A stretch of 64,000 nucleotides of DNA. It comes from Sphingomonas sp. M1-B02 (lineage in GTDB: Bacteria; Pseudomonadota; Alphaproteobacteria; Sphingomonadales; Sphingomonadaceae). The notes under the pieces were generated by a model. It ran no database searches. It was not told the DNA's origin and saw only the letters and a program-made list of their open reading frames with translations. A program made the position numbers and the translations under genes. The first letter of the stretch is position 1. The number at the start of each line of letters is the position of its first letter. Of the stretch, positions 52,972 through 63,469 are shown piece after piece. Location of the stretch: the NCBI RefSeq assembly GCF_026167525.1, contig NZ_CP110679.1, forward strand, positions 434,001 through 498,000. The letters are read 5' to 3'.

Positions 52972-54921
52972 TTGACCGGTCGCAGATTGTTGCTCGCCCT
53001 GCTTGGGGTCCTGTCGCTCGCAGCGGCGGCCGTTGCCCAGCAGGGGCCCCGTCCGGCAGCGGTAGCGGCTGCTCCGCGCGCCTCCGGCCAGCATGCGCTC
53101 ACGGCGACCGATCTTGGCGCTTGGCTCGACGGTTTCATGGCCGCCACGCTCGAACAGGGAAAGATCGCGGCTGCGCAGGTCGTGGTCGTCGACGACGGCG
53201 AGGTACTGTTCAAGCGGGGCTACGGCTATGCGGACGTAGCGGCAGAAACTCCGATGGATCCGGATCGCCATCAGATGCGGATCGGCTCCACTTCGAAGCT
53301 GTTCGTGTGGACGGCGGTGATGCAGTTGGTGGAAGCGGGAAAGATTGATCTCGACGCCGACGTGAACCGCTATCTCGATTTCAGGATTTCGCCCCGGGGC
53401 GATCGACCTGTGACGATGGCCGATCTGATGACGCACCGCGGGGGCTTCGAAGAGGGGCTGAAGGACGTCATGGCTACCGATCCGAAGTTTCTGAAAACGA
53501 ACGAGCGCTATCTGAAGGAGAATATGCGTCCCTTCATGTTCGCGCCGGGAGAGGTGCCGGCCTATTCAAACTACGGCACCGCCCTTGCCGGGTACATCGT
53601 CCAGCGTGTCTCAGGGGAATCCTACGAGGCCTATGTGGAGCGGCACATCCTCGCACCGCTGAGCATGCGCTCGACGACGGCGCGCCAACCGCTTCCCCCG
53701 GCATTCGCCGAGACCGCAGCCAAGGGGTATCGTACCAGCGAGACGCCGCCGAGCCCGTTCGAGCTCGTGGGCACCGCTCCCGCCGGACAGATTTCCGCGA
53801 CCGCGGCAGACATGGCCAATTTCATGCTTGCTCACCTGCAGGACGGTCGCTTTGGCGACGCCCGCATCCTGCGGCCCGAGACGGCGCGCCTGATGCATTC
53901 GCCGTCGCTGAGAGCGCCGGCGGGATTCGACACCCTCGCTCATGGCTTTTTCCGCGGAAAGCGCAACGGTCGCATCGTCCTGGGACATGGTGGCGATACG
54001 GTGGTCTTCCATAGCGACCTGAACCTCCTTCCCGAGGAGGGCGTTGGCATTTTCGTCAGCTTCAACAGCAGAGGCGAGAATGACGCAGTCTACGGCGCGC
54101 GCGAGCGGCTGTTCCAGCTCTTCCTCGATCGCTATTTCGCGGCACCTGTGCCGGTCACGCCACCTGCGATCGCCACTGCGACGGGCGACGCGGGCGCCAT
54201 CGCCGGTAGTTATGAGAGTTCGCGGCGCGTCGAGACAGGCTTCATCAGCCTGTTCTACTTACTGCAACAGGACCAAATCGTCGCGCACGAGGATGGCACG
54301 ATCAGCGCGTCCTGGGTACCAGGCGAGCGCTTCCGGGAAATTGCGCCGGGCCTCTGGCGCGAAGTCGCCGGCACGCGACAATTGCTCGCCGTCCAATCAG
54401 GTGGACGTCCCGCCATCGTCGACAGCCGCAATCCCGTGGCGATCCTACAGGCGGCGCCAACAAGCCGCAGCGGGGTTGTTTTCCAGCTTGTCACCGGCCT
54501 CTCCTTGCTGGTCCTGCTGTGCGCCGCGATCACTTGGCCGATCGCGGCGTGGGTGCGATACAGCCGGCGGCTTGGGCCGCTTGCCACTGGCTGTGAGGCC
54601 CGGGTCCGCCGTCTCACGCGGATCGCAGTGGTTGCGAACCTGATCTATCTCCTCGCTTGGTACAGCGTGCTCGCGCCAATTTTGCGGACCGACGTGAGCT
54701 ATTACAATGGCGGGCTGGATAGCTTTATCCGGTTCCTGCAAGTCGCTGCGATCGTGCCGCTGCTCGGGGCGATCCTGGGGCTTGTAAACGCATGGCTCGC
54801 ATTGCGGGCGAAGCTGAATTGGGCTGCGCGTGCACGCAGCTTCGTCGTAGCGCTTGCTCTGATCGGCTTCTTATGGGTCGCGTGGATGGCGGGCTTCATC
54901 GGCTGGAGCCTAAATTATTAG
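52972..54921 (+). CDS. Serine beta-lactamase-like hydrolase with membrane C-terminus (649 aa)
   Basis: A TTG start at 52972 with GGAG seven bases upstream gives a signal peptide (TGRRLLLALLGVLSLAAAAV). The class C beta-lactamase/DD-peptidase-like domain carries SxxK as Ser106-Thr-Ser-Lys109 (RIGSTSKLFVW), YxN as Tyr198-Ser-Asn200 (AYSNYGTAL) and a late GHGGDT. About 200 C-terminal residues hold four hydrophobic helices (FQLVTGLSLLVLLCAAITWP and others), so it is a membrane-bound periplasmic hydrolase. Substrate unknown; a peptide or ester rather than an antibiotic is more likely. Divergent from TetR. Confidence 0.9.
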   Translation: MTGRRLLLALLGVLSLAAAAVAQQGPRPAAVAAAPRASGQHALTATDLGAWLDGFMAATLEQGKIAAAQVVVVDDGEVLFKRGYGYADVAAETPMDPDRHQMRIGSTSKLFVWTAVMQLVEAGKIDLDADVNRYLDFRISPRGDRPVTMADLMTHRGGFEEGLKDVMATDPKFLKTNERYLKENMRPFMFAPGEVPAYSNYGTALAGYIVQRVSGESYEAYVERHILAPLSMRSTTARQPLPPAFAETAAKGYRTSETPPSPFELVGTAPAGQISATAADMANFMLAHLQDGRFGDARILRPETARLMHSPSLRAPAGFDTLAHGFFRGKRNGRIVLGHGGDTVVFHSDLNLLPEEGVGIFVSFNSRGENDAVYGARERLFQLFLDRYFAAPVPVTPPAIATATGDAGAIAGSYESSRRVETGFISLFYLLQQDQIVAHEDGTISASWVPGERFREIAPGLWREVAGTRQLLAVQSGGRPAIVDSRNPVAILQAAPTSRSGVVFQLVTGLSLLVLLCAAITWPIAAWVRYSRRLGPLATGCEARVRRLTRIAVVANLIYLLAWYSVLAPILRTDVSYYNGGLDSFIRFLQVAAIVPLLGAILGLVNAWLALRAKLNWAARARSFVVALALIGFLWVAWMAGFIGWSLNY

Positions 54922-55229
54922 CGTGAATGGACTCTGTTGTCGGCAGGGGAGAATGGTGTCCGAGTCATCGCTCCGTCGGCTGAGGCCCGGGTGATTGACC
55001 GCCCCCGCGCGAGAACGGTGAATGGTTGCTAACGGGCGCCACGTTTACCGTCATCAGTGGCCGGAATTGGGACGCGAAGCAGACATTGCACTGGACTGCG
55101 GGGCGCAACAGAGCATTGGTAACGCACGGCTCGCGCTGATCTTCGGCGGGTCGGGCCCCGGCTGATCACCAGCGGGGCTCTAGGTGGTGGGACCGGCATG
55201 CCGCCAAGTCCCGACAGAGGAAATCACCG
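54922..55229. other. Gap before the DUF3489-DUF2924-recombinase cassette
   Basis: 308 bp with no supported gene. A string ACGGGCGCCACGTTTACCGT near 55034 again resembles the dispersed repeat. AGGAAA before 55230 is the ribosome-binding site of the DUF3489 gene. Confidence 0.4.
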
Positions 55230-55490
55230 ATGATCACGAAACGTACAGGCTCATCTAAGCGGACAGCTGCGCCGTCAGAACAGCCCGTCACGCCCCGCGC
55301 GCCAACCAAGATCGAGTGGCTCGTTGCAATGCTCAATGCTCCCGCGGGAGCGAGCATAGAGGAGCTGGGCAGCAGTCTAGGCTGGCTGCCGCATACGGTG
55401 CGTGCAGCGCTCACCGGCCTTCGAAAAAAGGGCCATGCGATCGTGCGCGCCCAGCAGGGAAGCGTCACGATTTACCGGATCGAGGCGTGA
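55230..55490 (+). CDS. DUF3489 small winged-helix-like protein (86 aa)
   Basis: The C-terminal 60 residues (KIEWLVAMLNAPAGASIEEL, WLPHTVRAALTGLRKKGHAI) match the DUF3489 pattern, which looks like a winged helix. AGGAAA lies before the ATG. Its stop overlaps the GTG start of the DUF2924 gene. DUF3489, DUF2924 and a serine recombinase often travel together in alphaproteobacteria; the small proteins' role is unknown. Confidence 0.85.
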   Translation: MITKRTGSSKRTAAPSEQPVTPRAPTKIEWLVAMLNAPAGASIEELGSSLGWLPHTVRAALTGLRKKGHAIVRAQQGSVTIYRIEA

Positions 55491-55908
55491 GCGGCCGAGC
55501 GGATCGCGTTGCGGCGATTGTTGCGATGTCTGCAGCGGAGTTGATTGCGGAATGGGAGCGGGTGCATCGCGCACCCGCTCCGGCAGTCACGCCGAGCCTG
55601 CTTGCGCGCGACCTCGCGCATCAAGCGCAGCTGGCCCTGTTCGGCGGGCCGGACAAACGCCTCGAACGTCGGCTTCGGGAACTGGTCGTAGCAAATGCCG
55701 ACGGCAATCAGGCCAAGAAGGTCTGCGGCACTACACTTGGCACTGGAACTCAGCTGTTGCGCGAGTGGGGCGGGCGGACCCATCGCGTGAGCGTCGAGCC
55801 GGATGGTAGGTTTTTCTACGCTGGGCGGACGTGGACGTCTCTCTCGGCCATCGCGCGCGAGATAACCGGCGCACGGTGGTCTGGCCCACGCTTCTTCGGG
55901 ACTCGGTC

Positions 55909-55912
<4 letters not shown>
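55487..55912 (+). CDS. DUF2924 protein (141 aa)
   Basis: The GTG at 55487 overlaps the DUF3489 stop (GTGA). The sequence has the DUF2924 pattern (LLARDLAHQAQLALFGGPDK, GTQLLREWGGRTHRVSVEPD, FFYAGRTWTSLSAIAREITG). Its stop overlaps the recombinase start (ATGA), so three genes are coupled. The protein may aid recombinase regulation or DNA binding; this is inference. Confidence 0.88.
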
Positions 55913-57561
<1,649 letters not shown>

Positions 57562-57747
57562 ACGATTAGCCCCGTGGCCACGAAAATGCCGTCGAGAGAC
57601 GCGCAGGCGAATGCCTTCAATGAGCCTCGCACGAAATCCGGTCTCCGCCCACGCGGTCGCTGACGAGCGCTAAAAGACCGCAGAACTGCGCGGATTCGGC
57701 GCTAACTCCATAGGATAGTACAATGATATCAAGTGCTTGAGTGTGGG

Positions 57748-57824
57748 TGGCGCGCCCGGCTGGATTCGAACCAGCGACCACAGGCTTAGAAGGCATGTGC
57801 TCTATCCAGCTGAGCTACGGGCGC
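57748..57824 (-). tRNA. tRNA-Arg (anticodon TCT)
   Basis: The 77-nt cloverleaf reads from GCGCCCG at the 5' end to an encoded CCA. The D arm (GCTC/GAGC), anticodon loop CTTCTAA (TCT) and T arm (GCTGG TTCGAAT CCAGC) are all present. The anticodon stem CATGC/GCCTG has one U-C mismatch, so its stability is slightly reduced. Its 3' end faces the recombinase cassette. Confidence 0.96.
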
Positions 57825-57882
57825 GCGCCGAATGCGGTTAGCGCGGATTGCGCCGCGACGGAACCGGCATCATAAAAAGCGG

Positions 57883-58632
57883 ATGAACGAGGGGGCAGCC
57901 ATTCCCGAGCAGGTTTCCGCGCGCGCGATCGCGGGTGGGCAACTGCGCTATTACGATTTCGTGATGGCGGCCTTCGTGGCGATCCTCTTGCTCTCCAATG
58001 TGCTGGGGGCGGGCAAGGTCTCGCAGATCTGGCTGCCCTTTTGGGAGCAATATTGGCCGTTCGGCGCGGGCATCCTGTTCTTCCCGCTCTCCTACGTCAT
58101 CGGCGACGTGCTGACCGAGGTCTATGGCTATGCCCGCGCCCGCCGGGTGATCTGGGCGGGTACCGTCGCGGTGCTGTTCATGGCCTTAATGGCCTGGGTG
58201 GTCGTCCTGCTGCCGCCGGCGCCGAGCTGGGGCAACCAGTCCGCATATGCGACGATCTTCGGCCAGGTGCCGCGGATCGTGCTGGCGTCGGTCTGCGCAT
58301 TCTGGGCGGGCGAGTTCGTCAATTCCTATGTGCTGGCCCGGATGAAGCTGTGGACGCAGGGGCGGATGCTGTGGAGCCGCACGATCGGATCGACAGTGGC
58401 GGGGCAGGGGATCGACAGCCTGATCTTCTATCCGCTTGCATTTCTGGGTGCGGAAGGCTGGACGACCGACCTTGTGGTCCAGGTGATGTTCACGCAATGG
58501 GCGCTGAAGGTAGCGTGGGAAGTTTTGCTGACGCCGGTCACCTATATGCTGGTTGGTTTTCTGAAGAGGCGTGAAGGCGTGGACGTGTTTGACGAAGGTA
58601 CCGATTTTAGCCCGTTCGCGACGAAGGTCTGA
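57883..58632 (+). CDS. yhhQ: Queuosine precursor transporter, YhhQ family (249 aa)
   Basis: About six hydrophobic helices and the family motifs FPLSYVIGDVLTEVYGYARA, FWAGEFVNSYVLARMK and IGSTVAGQGIDSLIFYPLAF identify it. It imports 7-deazaguanine precursors for queuosine in tRNA. The start at 57883 (MNEGAAIPEQ) is chosen; the in-frame ATG at 57832 lacks family similarity before it. It probably shares a transcript with the next small membrane gene. Confidence 0.92.
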   Translation: MNEGAAIPEQVSARAIAGGQLRYYDFVMAAFVAILLLSNVLGAGKVSQIWLPFWEQYWPFGAGILFFPLSYVIGDVLTEVYGYARARRVIWAGTVAVLFMALMAWVVVLLPPAPSWGNQSAYATIFGQVPRIVLASVCAFWAGEFVNSYVLARMKLWTQGRMLWSRTIGSTVAGQGIDSLIFYPLAFLGAEGWTTDLVVQVMFTQWALKVAWEVLLTPVTYMLVGFLKRREGVDVFDEGTDFSPFATKV

Positions 58633-58634
58633 CG

Positions 58635-58985
58635 GTGGGTCCCTTTCAAGACCTCAAGATGGTGTTCATCGACAATCTCGGGCTCGCGAAGGATGCGTTG
58701 CACGTGCATTTCGTGCTGCTGGTCCTGTTCGGCCCCGCCTTGCTGTTCCGTTGGCCGCTGCGCAGCTGGAAGCCCTGGTGCGCTGGGCTCGGCGTGGCGC
58801 TGATCGGCGAACTGCTCGACCTGCGCGACAATTTCATGCAGGCGCCGTCGTTCGACTTGTGGGGGAGCTGGAAGGATATCTGGAACGGGATGCTCTGGCC
58901 GACCGTGATCCTGATCCTGGCGCGCAGGACATCGCTGTTCGGCGTCTCAGCCGACGGCCTGGAGGAGCCCCTCGAAGAAGCGTAG
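58635..58985 (+). CDS. Small membrane protein (116 aa), function unknown
   Basis: A GTG start two bases after the yhhQ stop, with AAGG at proper distance, gives a protein with two or three hydrophobic segments ([51 protein letters not shown]). I do not recognise the family, although [10 protein letters not shown] resembles VanZ-type proteins. Its end overlaps the end of purQ by 39 bp on the other strand. Confidence 0.6.
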   Translation: MGPFQDLKMVFIDNLGLAKDALHVHFVLLVLFGPALLFRWPLRSWKPWCAGLGVALIGELLDLRDNFMQAPSFDLWGSWKDIWNGMLWPTVILILARRTSLFGVSADGLEEPLEEA

Positions 58986-59612
58986 GCCGTCGGTGCCGCC
59001 ATGGGCGGCTTCGATGCGGCGCTCGGGGTGCGGCATCATGCCGATCACATTTCCGGACTCGTTGAGCAGCCCGGCGATGTTGCGCGCCGATCCGTTGACT
59101 TCCTCGGCATATCGGAACGCGATCCGGCTTTCGCCTTCGAGCCGGTCTAGCGTCTTGGCATCGGCGAAATAATTGCCGTCATGATGCGCGACGGGGATCG
59201 AGATCGTCTCGCCCGATCGATAGGCGGAGGTAAAGATCGACTGGCTATTGTCCACCTGCAACGCCACGTCGCGGCATACGAAATCGAGATTGGCGTTGCG
59301 CATCAGCGCGCCTGGGAGCAGCCCGGTCTCGGTCAGGATCTGGAAGCCGTTGCAGATTCCCGCTACCGGCACGCCGCGTCCCGCCGCGTCGATCACGGCG
59401 CGCACGATCGGCGAACGCGCCGCGATCGCGCCGCAGCGCAGATAGTCGCCATACGAGAAGCCGCCCGGCAAGGCGATCATGCCCAGACCGGTGGGAAGCG
59501 TGCTGTCGCCGTGCCAGACCATTTCGGGTCGCGCGCCCGTCACCGCTTCCAGCGCGACGGCGATGTCGCGATCGCAGTTGGAACCCGGAAAGACGATGAC
59601 CGCCGTCTTCAT
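58947..59612 (-). CDS. purQ: PurQ: FGAM synthase glutaminase subunit (221 aa)
   Basis: Class I glutamine amidotransferase: [20 protein letters not shown] at the start, nucleophile Cys in [18 protein letters not shown] and the His-Glu pair in [11 protein letters not shown]. It supplies ammonia to PurL for FGAM synthesis in purine biosynthesis. It overlaps purS by 4 bp. Confidence 0.96.
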   Translation of the reverse strand: MKTAVIVFPGSNCDRDIAVALEAVTGARPEMVWHGDSTLPTGLGMIALPGGFSYGDYLRCGAIAARSPIVRAVIDAAGRGVPVAGICNGFQILTETGLLPGALMRNANLDFVCRDVALQVDNSQSIFTSAYRSGETISIPVAHHDGNYFADAKTLDRLEGESRIAFRYAEEVNGSARNIAGLLNESGNVIGMMPHPERRIEAAHGGTDGLRFFEGLLQAVG

Positions 59613-59839
59613 GCAGGCTCGACTCGATAATTTTCGATGACGGTGTTGGCGAGCAGCTTGCGGCACATCTCGTCGACCGCGGCGTCGCTGGTGCCGTCGG
59701 CCACGTCGAGCTCGAAGATCTTGCCGGCGCGGACGTCGTGGACGCCCTCGAAACCGAGACCCCCGAGCGCATGCTGGATGGCCTTGCCCTGCGGGTCGAG
59801 CACGCCGTTCTTCAAGGTCACGATGATGCGAAGCTTCAT
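59609..59839 (-). CDS. purS: PurS: FGAM synthase small subunit (76 aa)
   Basis: The short protein [20 protein letters not shown] is PurS, which bridges PurQ and PurL. The length is normal. The stop overlaps the purQ start (ATGA on the minus strand). In many alphaproteobacteria purC lies just upstream; here the Slam/TbpB-like pair intervenes. Confidence 0.94.
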   Translation of the reverse strand: MKLRIIVTLKNGVLDPQGKAIQHALGGLGFEGVHDVRAGKIFELDVADGTSDAAVDEMCRKLLANTVIENYRVEPA

Positions 59840-59876
59840 GGCCCGCGCCTATGCCGCGCCGCGCCGCGCGCCGCAA

Positions 59877-61229
59877 TCAGAAATAGCGGGCGAGCGCCAT
59901 CCGCACGCGAACGCGCTCGGTGCTGTAGAAGTCGATGTTGGACCGGTTGCGAAGGTAAGAGAGGCTGATTTCGGGGGAGAAGCCGAACAGGCGGATGCCG
60001 CGATTGCCCAGCGTCGCACGCGTGGCGAAGCGCCAGTCGCTGCGTGGATCGGGCGAAAATAGCTGGATCGGCGCATCGTAATGCGCACGGCTCACGCTGC
60101 CGCTCAGGCTGAAGTTGATGCCCAGCGGCAATTCGCCGCCGACGCCGGCGGTCAGGCCCAGCTCCGTGCTGGAGAATGCCGCCTCGCGCAGCCAGTCGCG
60201 CCGGGCGATGAAGCCTGCCGATCCGACCAGCGATTGCGAGAGGGCATGTTCGTAGCTGCCGTAGAGGCCCACCTGCCAGCCGTCATATTCGTCGCCGAAG
60301 CGGGCATCGGTGCGCCGCGCGTCAAGCTGGAGACCGGCGCGGTCACGCATGCCGATGGCGGCCTGGCCGCCCGCCTTGATCCCGAACTGGCGGCTGGCGA
60401 GGCTGCCACCGAACCAGCGCTGCGCGACCACGCCTTCGGCGAAGATGCTCGCACTCTGCGAGAGCCGCAGCTCGGGGCCCGCGGCGATCTGGCCCTGATA
60501 ATCGTCATAGGCCGCGCCGGCATAGTTGGTGCCATTGCTGTCGACGTCGAGCAGCATCGAGAAATTGCCCCCGACGGGGAGCCGCAGCCCCGCCGAGACG
60601 CTGGCGGTCTGGCCCGTGCCCGATCGCGCCCTGGCGCCGTCGTTGAGCGTCACGGGGAGGGTATAGCCGCCGAGATTGATCGTCACCTGATCCACGGCGG
60701 TTGCATTGTTGATATTGCTGTCGGGTGCGATCCCGAAATCCACGTCGAGCCGCCAGGCGCGCTGCTGCCGGATCACCGATCTGACGCCGCGGATAGCCTT
60801 GGCGAGTTCGGGCGGCAGATCGCCGTCCTGCCCTGCCAGGCGAAACTGCTTGTCGGCGCTTTGCGGCTTGCCCAGCGCCATCATCGCCTTGCCCAGTTCG
60901 AGCCGGACGCGGGTCTGGTTGGGGTCGTCGGCCAGGATCGCCTTATATTGGTCGGCGGCGCGGGCGAAATCGCCTTGCTCGGCGGCGATAAAGCCGCTCA
61001 GGAAGCGCGTCTGCAGCGCATAGCCCGGTGCCTGCCGCAGCGCCTCGATCAGCGGCTTGGCCTCGTCGAAACGCCGCATCCCCACCAGTTTTTCCGCCGC
61101 CGCGACCAACTGGTCCGGCGTCAGGCGAAGCTCGCATATATCGTCGACGCACTGCCGGGTGACCTGCGCATGAGCGGGCGCGCCCAGCCCGGTGAGGAGC
61201 AGGGCAGCGGCAAGCATCGGGATACGCAT
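59877..61229 (-). CDS. Slam-type surface lipoprotein assembly modifier (450 aa)
   Basis: The start at 61229 (MRIPMLAAALLLTGLGAPAH) gives a signal peptide. Residues about 30-170 form TPR-like repeats (AAAEKLVGMRRFDEAKPLIE, ADQYKAILADDPNQTRVRLE). The rest is a beta barrel (DFGIAPDSNINNATAVDQVT, GVVAQRWFGGSLASRQFGIK) ending in Phe (RMALARYF). This TPR plus barrel design with DSNINNA is typical for Slam (type XI secretion). It lies 26 bp downstream of a TbpB-like lipoprotein, its likely client. Confidence 0.85.
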   Translation of the reverse strand: MRIPMLAAALLLTGLGAPAHAQVTRQCVDDICELRLTPDQLVAAAEKLVGMRRFDEAKPLIEALRQAPGYALQTRFLSGFIAAEQGDFARAADQYKAILADDPNQTRVRLELGKAMMALGKPQSADKQFRLAGQDGDLPPELAKAIRGVRSVIRQQRAWRLDVDFGIAPDSNINNATAVDQVTINLGGYTLPVTLNDGARARSGTGQTASVSAGLRLPVGGNFSMLLDVDSNGTNYAGAAYDDYQGQIAAGPELRLSQSASIFAEGVVAQRWFGGSLASRQFGIKAGGQAAIGMRDRAGLQLDARRTDARFGDEYDGWQVGLYGSYEHALSQSLVGSAGFIARRDWLREAAFSSTELGLTAGVGGELPLGINFSLSGSVSRAHYDAPIQLFSPDPRSDWRFATRATLGNRGIRLFGFSPEISLSYLRNRSNIDFYSTERVRVRMALARYF

Positions 61230-61255
61230 GGCGCTGTTCCGGTGGTGGCCGGCGC

Positions 61256-62461
61256 TTACTTCTTCGCGCCGGTGAACGCGCCCTGGATGTCGATGCGCTG
61301 GTTGGGCACACCGCCGATGATACGGAAATTGCCGCCGACATTGATCGCGCCGGGGCCGAAGAAGGCGCCGTCGATCGAGCTTGCGCCCGCCGTGGGCAGA
61401 CCCTGCGAGACGCTTGCGAAGTCGACGCCCAGGAAGGTACCTGCGGCATCCGTGAAGCCGACATTCTGCTGCGCCGCCACGCCGGGGCTTGCGGCGACAT
61501 TCTGGCGGAACACGCCTGCAAAGCCACCGCTGCGGATCAGATCGACCTGCGCGGTGCCGTTCGCGCGGAAGGTCGAGCCGTTCCCGACCGCCAACCGGGT
61601 CGGGTCCACGGCGCCGCCGCCTTGGGCAAAGGCAGGTCCGACCGTGCCGGCAAGCGCCATATCGACCTTGCCCGTCGCGAAATTGATGTCGATCTTGCTC
61701 GTGCCGTTGATCCACTGGAGATAGGAGGCATTGCCGCCGCTGGGATCGTTGACCATCGAGGCGAGCATCCCGCCTTCATAGGTGCCCGAGCCTGCCGCCG
61801 GGACCTGCGCGATCGCGGTCTTCTGGCCAAAGACGAAAACGCCGCGTTCGGCGTTGAACGTGCCGGCAGTCACGTCTTCGGCGGTGCGCGAATATCCCCC
61901 CAGCGAGACATAGGTCGTCTGGGTGCCCGGGCGCTGATAGAAGAAGACGGGGTTCGACGTGCCGTCGAAGACTTCGAGATAATTGAACCCGGACAGGTTC
62001 GGCAACTGGCGCGCGGCAAAGCCGGCGCTGCTATATTCAGTGCGATGGGCGGGATCCTGGAAGCGCAGGTCACGCGAAACGTTTGCCTTGGTGTCGGCGA
62101 CCTTGAGCGTGAACACGCCGTCGCGCGGATCATAGCTGATCGTGCCGCTGGGGGCGCCGACGGTGGCTGCATTGCCGGTGTAGAGCGTCGCAACCGCGCC
62201 TGTCGTGGCATCCGTCTTGCGGTCGAGCGCCTGGAAGCCGCCGATCGCGTCGAAGGTGGCGGCGCTCGTCACATCGAGGAAATTCGCCGGGGTCGGCGTC
62301 GGCGTGGTCGTGCCGCCGCCGGTGCCGACGCCGCCGCCGGAGCCTGGTGATCCGCCTGCCGGGGGCGCGACGCTGCCGACAGTCTGCGGTGCGGTATCGC
62401 CGCCGCATGCGGCGAGCAGAACGGCGCCTGAAAGCACCACGAAGTTACGGAACGAACGCAT
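61256..62461 (-). CDS. TbpB-like surface lipoprotein, probable Slam client (401 aa)
   Basis: The start at 62461 (MRSFRNFVVLSGAVLLAACG) follows GGGGGAA and gives a lipoprotein signal peptide with LAACG. A Gly-rich linker (GGSPGSGGGVGTGGGTTTPT) is followed by beta-rich lobes and ends in a TbpB-type barrel motif (SSIDGAFFGPGAINVGGNFR, DIQGAFTGAKK). Such proteins bind iron carriers, haem or other host or environmental ligands. It is transcribed just before Slam. No TonB-dependent receptor is next to it here. Confidence 0.82.
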   Translation of the reverse strand: MRSFRNFVVLSGAVLLAACGGDTAPQTVGSVAPPAGGSPGSGGGVGTGGGTTTPTPTPANFLDVTSAATFDAIGGFQALDRKTDATTGAVATLYTGNAATVGAPSGTISYDPRDGVFTLKVADTKANVSRDLRFQDPAHRTEYSSAGFAARQLPNLSGFNYLEVFDGTSNPVFFYQRPGTQTTYVSLGGYSRTAEDVTAGTFNAERGVFVFGQKTAIAQVPAAGSGTYEGGMLASMVNDPSGGNASYLQWINGTSKIDINFATGKVDMALAGTVGPAFAQGGGAVDPTRLAVGNGSTFRANGTAQVDLIRSGGFAGVFRQNVAASPGVAAQQNVGFTDAAGTFLGVDFASVSQGLPTAGASSIDGAFFGPGAINVGGNFRIIGGVPNQRIDIQGAFTGAKK

Positions 62462-62579
62462 CGGAAATTCCCCCAGCCCGGAAGTTGGCTTGGGAATAAA
62501 GCGGCCGTGGTTAAGAAGCTGTTTAACCCGAGTGCAAAAATCGCGCTTTTTAGGATGCTTCCAACGCAGCGTCGGGGAC

Positions 62580-63359
62580 TTACTTCCCCCGGCGCTTCCG
62601 ATGGCTTTCGAGGTCGAGGACCGCCGAATCGGCACCTTCCGGCAACAATCCAAGTCGCCGCGCAACTTCCTGATATGCCTCGACTTCACCGCCCAGGTCG
62701 CGACGGAAGCGATCCTTGTCGAGCTTCTCGTCCGTGGCGATATCCCAGAGCCGGCACCCGTCCGGGCTGATCTCGTCGGCAAGGATCACGCGTGCGAAAT
62801 CATTATCCCAGATCCGGCCGAATTCGAGCTTGAAGTCGATCAGCCGGATGCCGACTCCGGCAAACAGGCCCGAAAGGAAGTCGTTCACGCGGATGGCCAT
62901 GTCGGCCATGTCGTGCAGTTCCTCCTGCGTCGCCCAGCCAAACGCCAGGATATGCTCGTCGGTGACCATCGGATCGCCGAGCGCATCGTCCTTGAAATAA
63001 TATTCGATGATCGTGCGGGGCAGGGGGCCACCCTCTTCGATCCCCAGTCGCTTCGCCAAGCTGCCGGCAACGACATTGCGGCATACGACTTCGATCGGAA
63101 TGATCTCGACCTGGCGAATGAGTTGTTCGCGCATGTTGAGGCGGCGTATGAAGTGCGTGGGGATGCCGATATGGCCGAGCAGCGTGAAGATATGCTCGGA
63201 AATCCGGTTGTTGAGCACGCCCTTGCCGCTGATCGTGCCCTTCTTCTGGGCGTTGAACGCGGTCGCATCGTCCTTGAAATATTGGATAAGCGTGCCGGGC
63301 TCCGGACCCTCATAGAGAATCTTGGCCTTGCCTTCGTAGATCTGACGGCGGCGTGCCAT
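62580..63359 (-). CDS. purC: PurC: SAICAR synthase (259 aa)
   Basis: Begins [20 protein letters not shown], the SAICAR synthase N-terminus, and has [38 protein letters not shown] and [14 protein letters not shown]. It converts CAIR and aspartate to SAICAR in purine synthesis. The Slam pair lies between it and purS on the same strand. It is intact and of usual length. Confidence 0.96.
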   Translation of the reverse strand: MARRRQIYEGKAKILYEGPEPGTLIQYFKDDATAFNAQKKGTISGKGVLNNRISEHIFTLLGHIGIPTHFIRRLNMREQLIRQVEIIPIEVVCRNVVAGSLAKRLGIEEGGPLPRTIIEYYFKDDALGDPMVTDEHILAFGWATQEELHDMADMAIRVNDFLSGLFAGVGIRLIDFKLEFGRIWDNDFARVILADEISPDGCRLWDIATDEKLDKDRFRRDLGGEVEAYQEVARRLGLLPEGADSAVLDLESHRKRRGK

Positions 63360-63469
63360 GTCGGCCTATACCCCTGAAAAGCGTGGCCCCGGCGGCACGG
63401 GATGGGACCGTACGACTGCCGGGGCGCTGGAAGGTTCGGGCCTATAAAGCACGGCGTGGTGCCGTGCAA

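Noticed and set aside
60081..61724. 547-aa plus-strand reading frame
   Set aside because: Antisense to the Slam-type gene and the TbpB-like gene.
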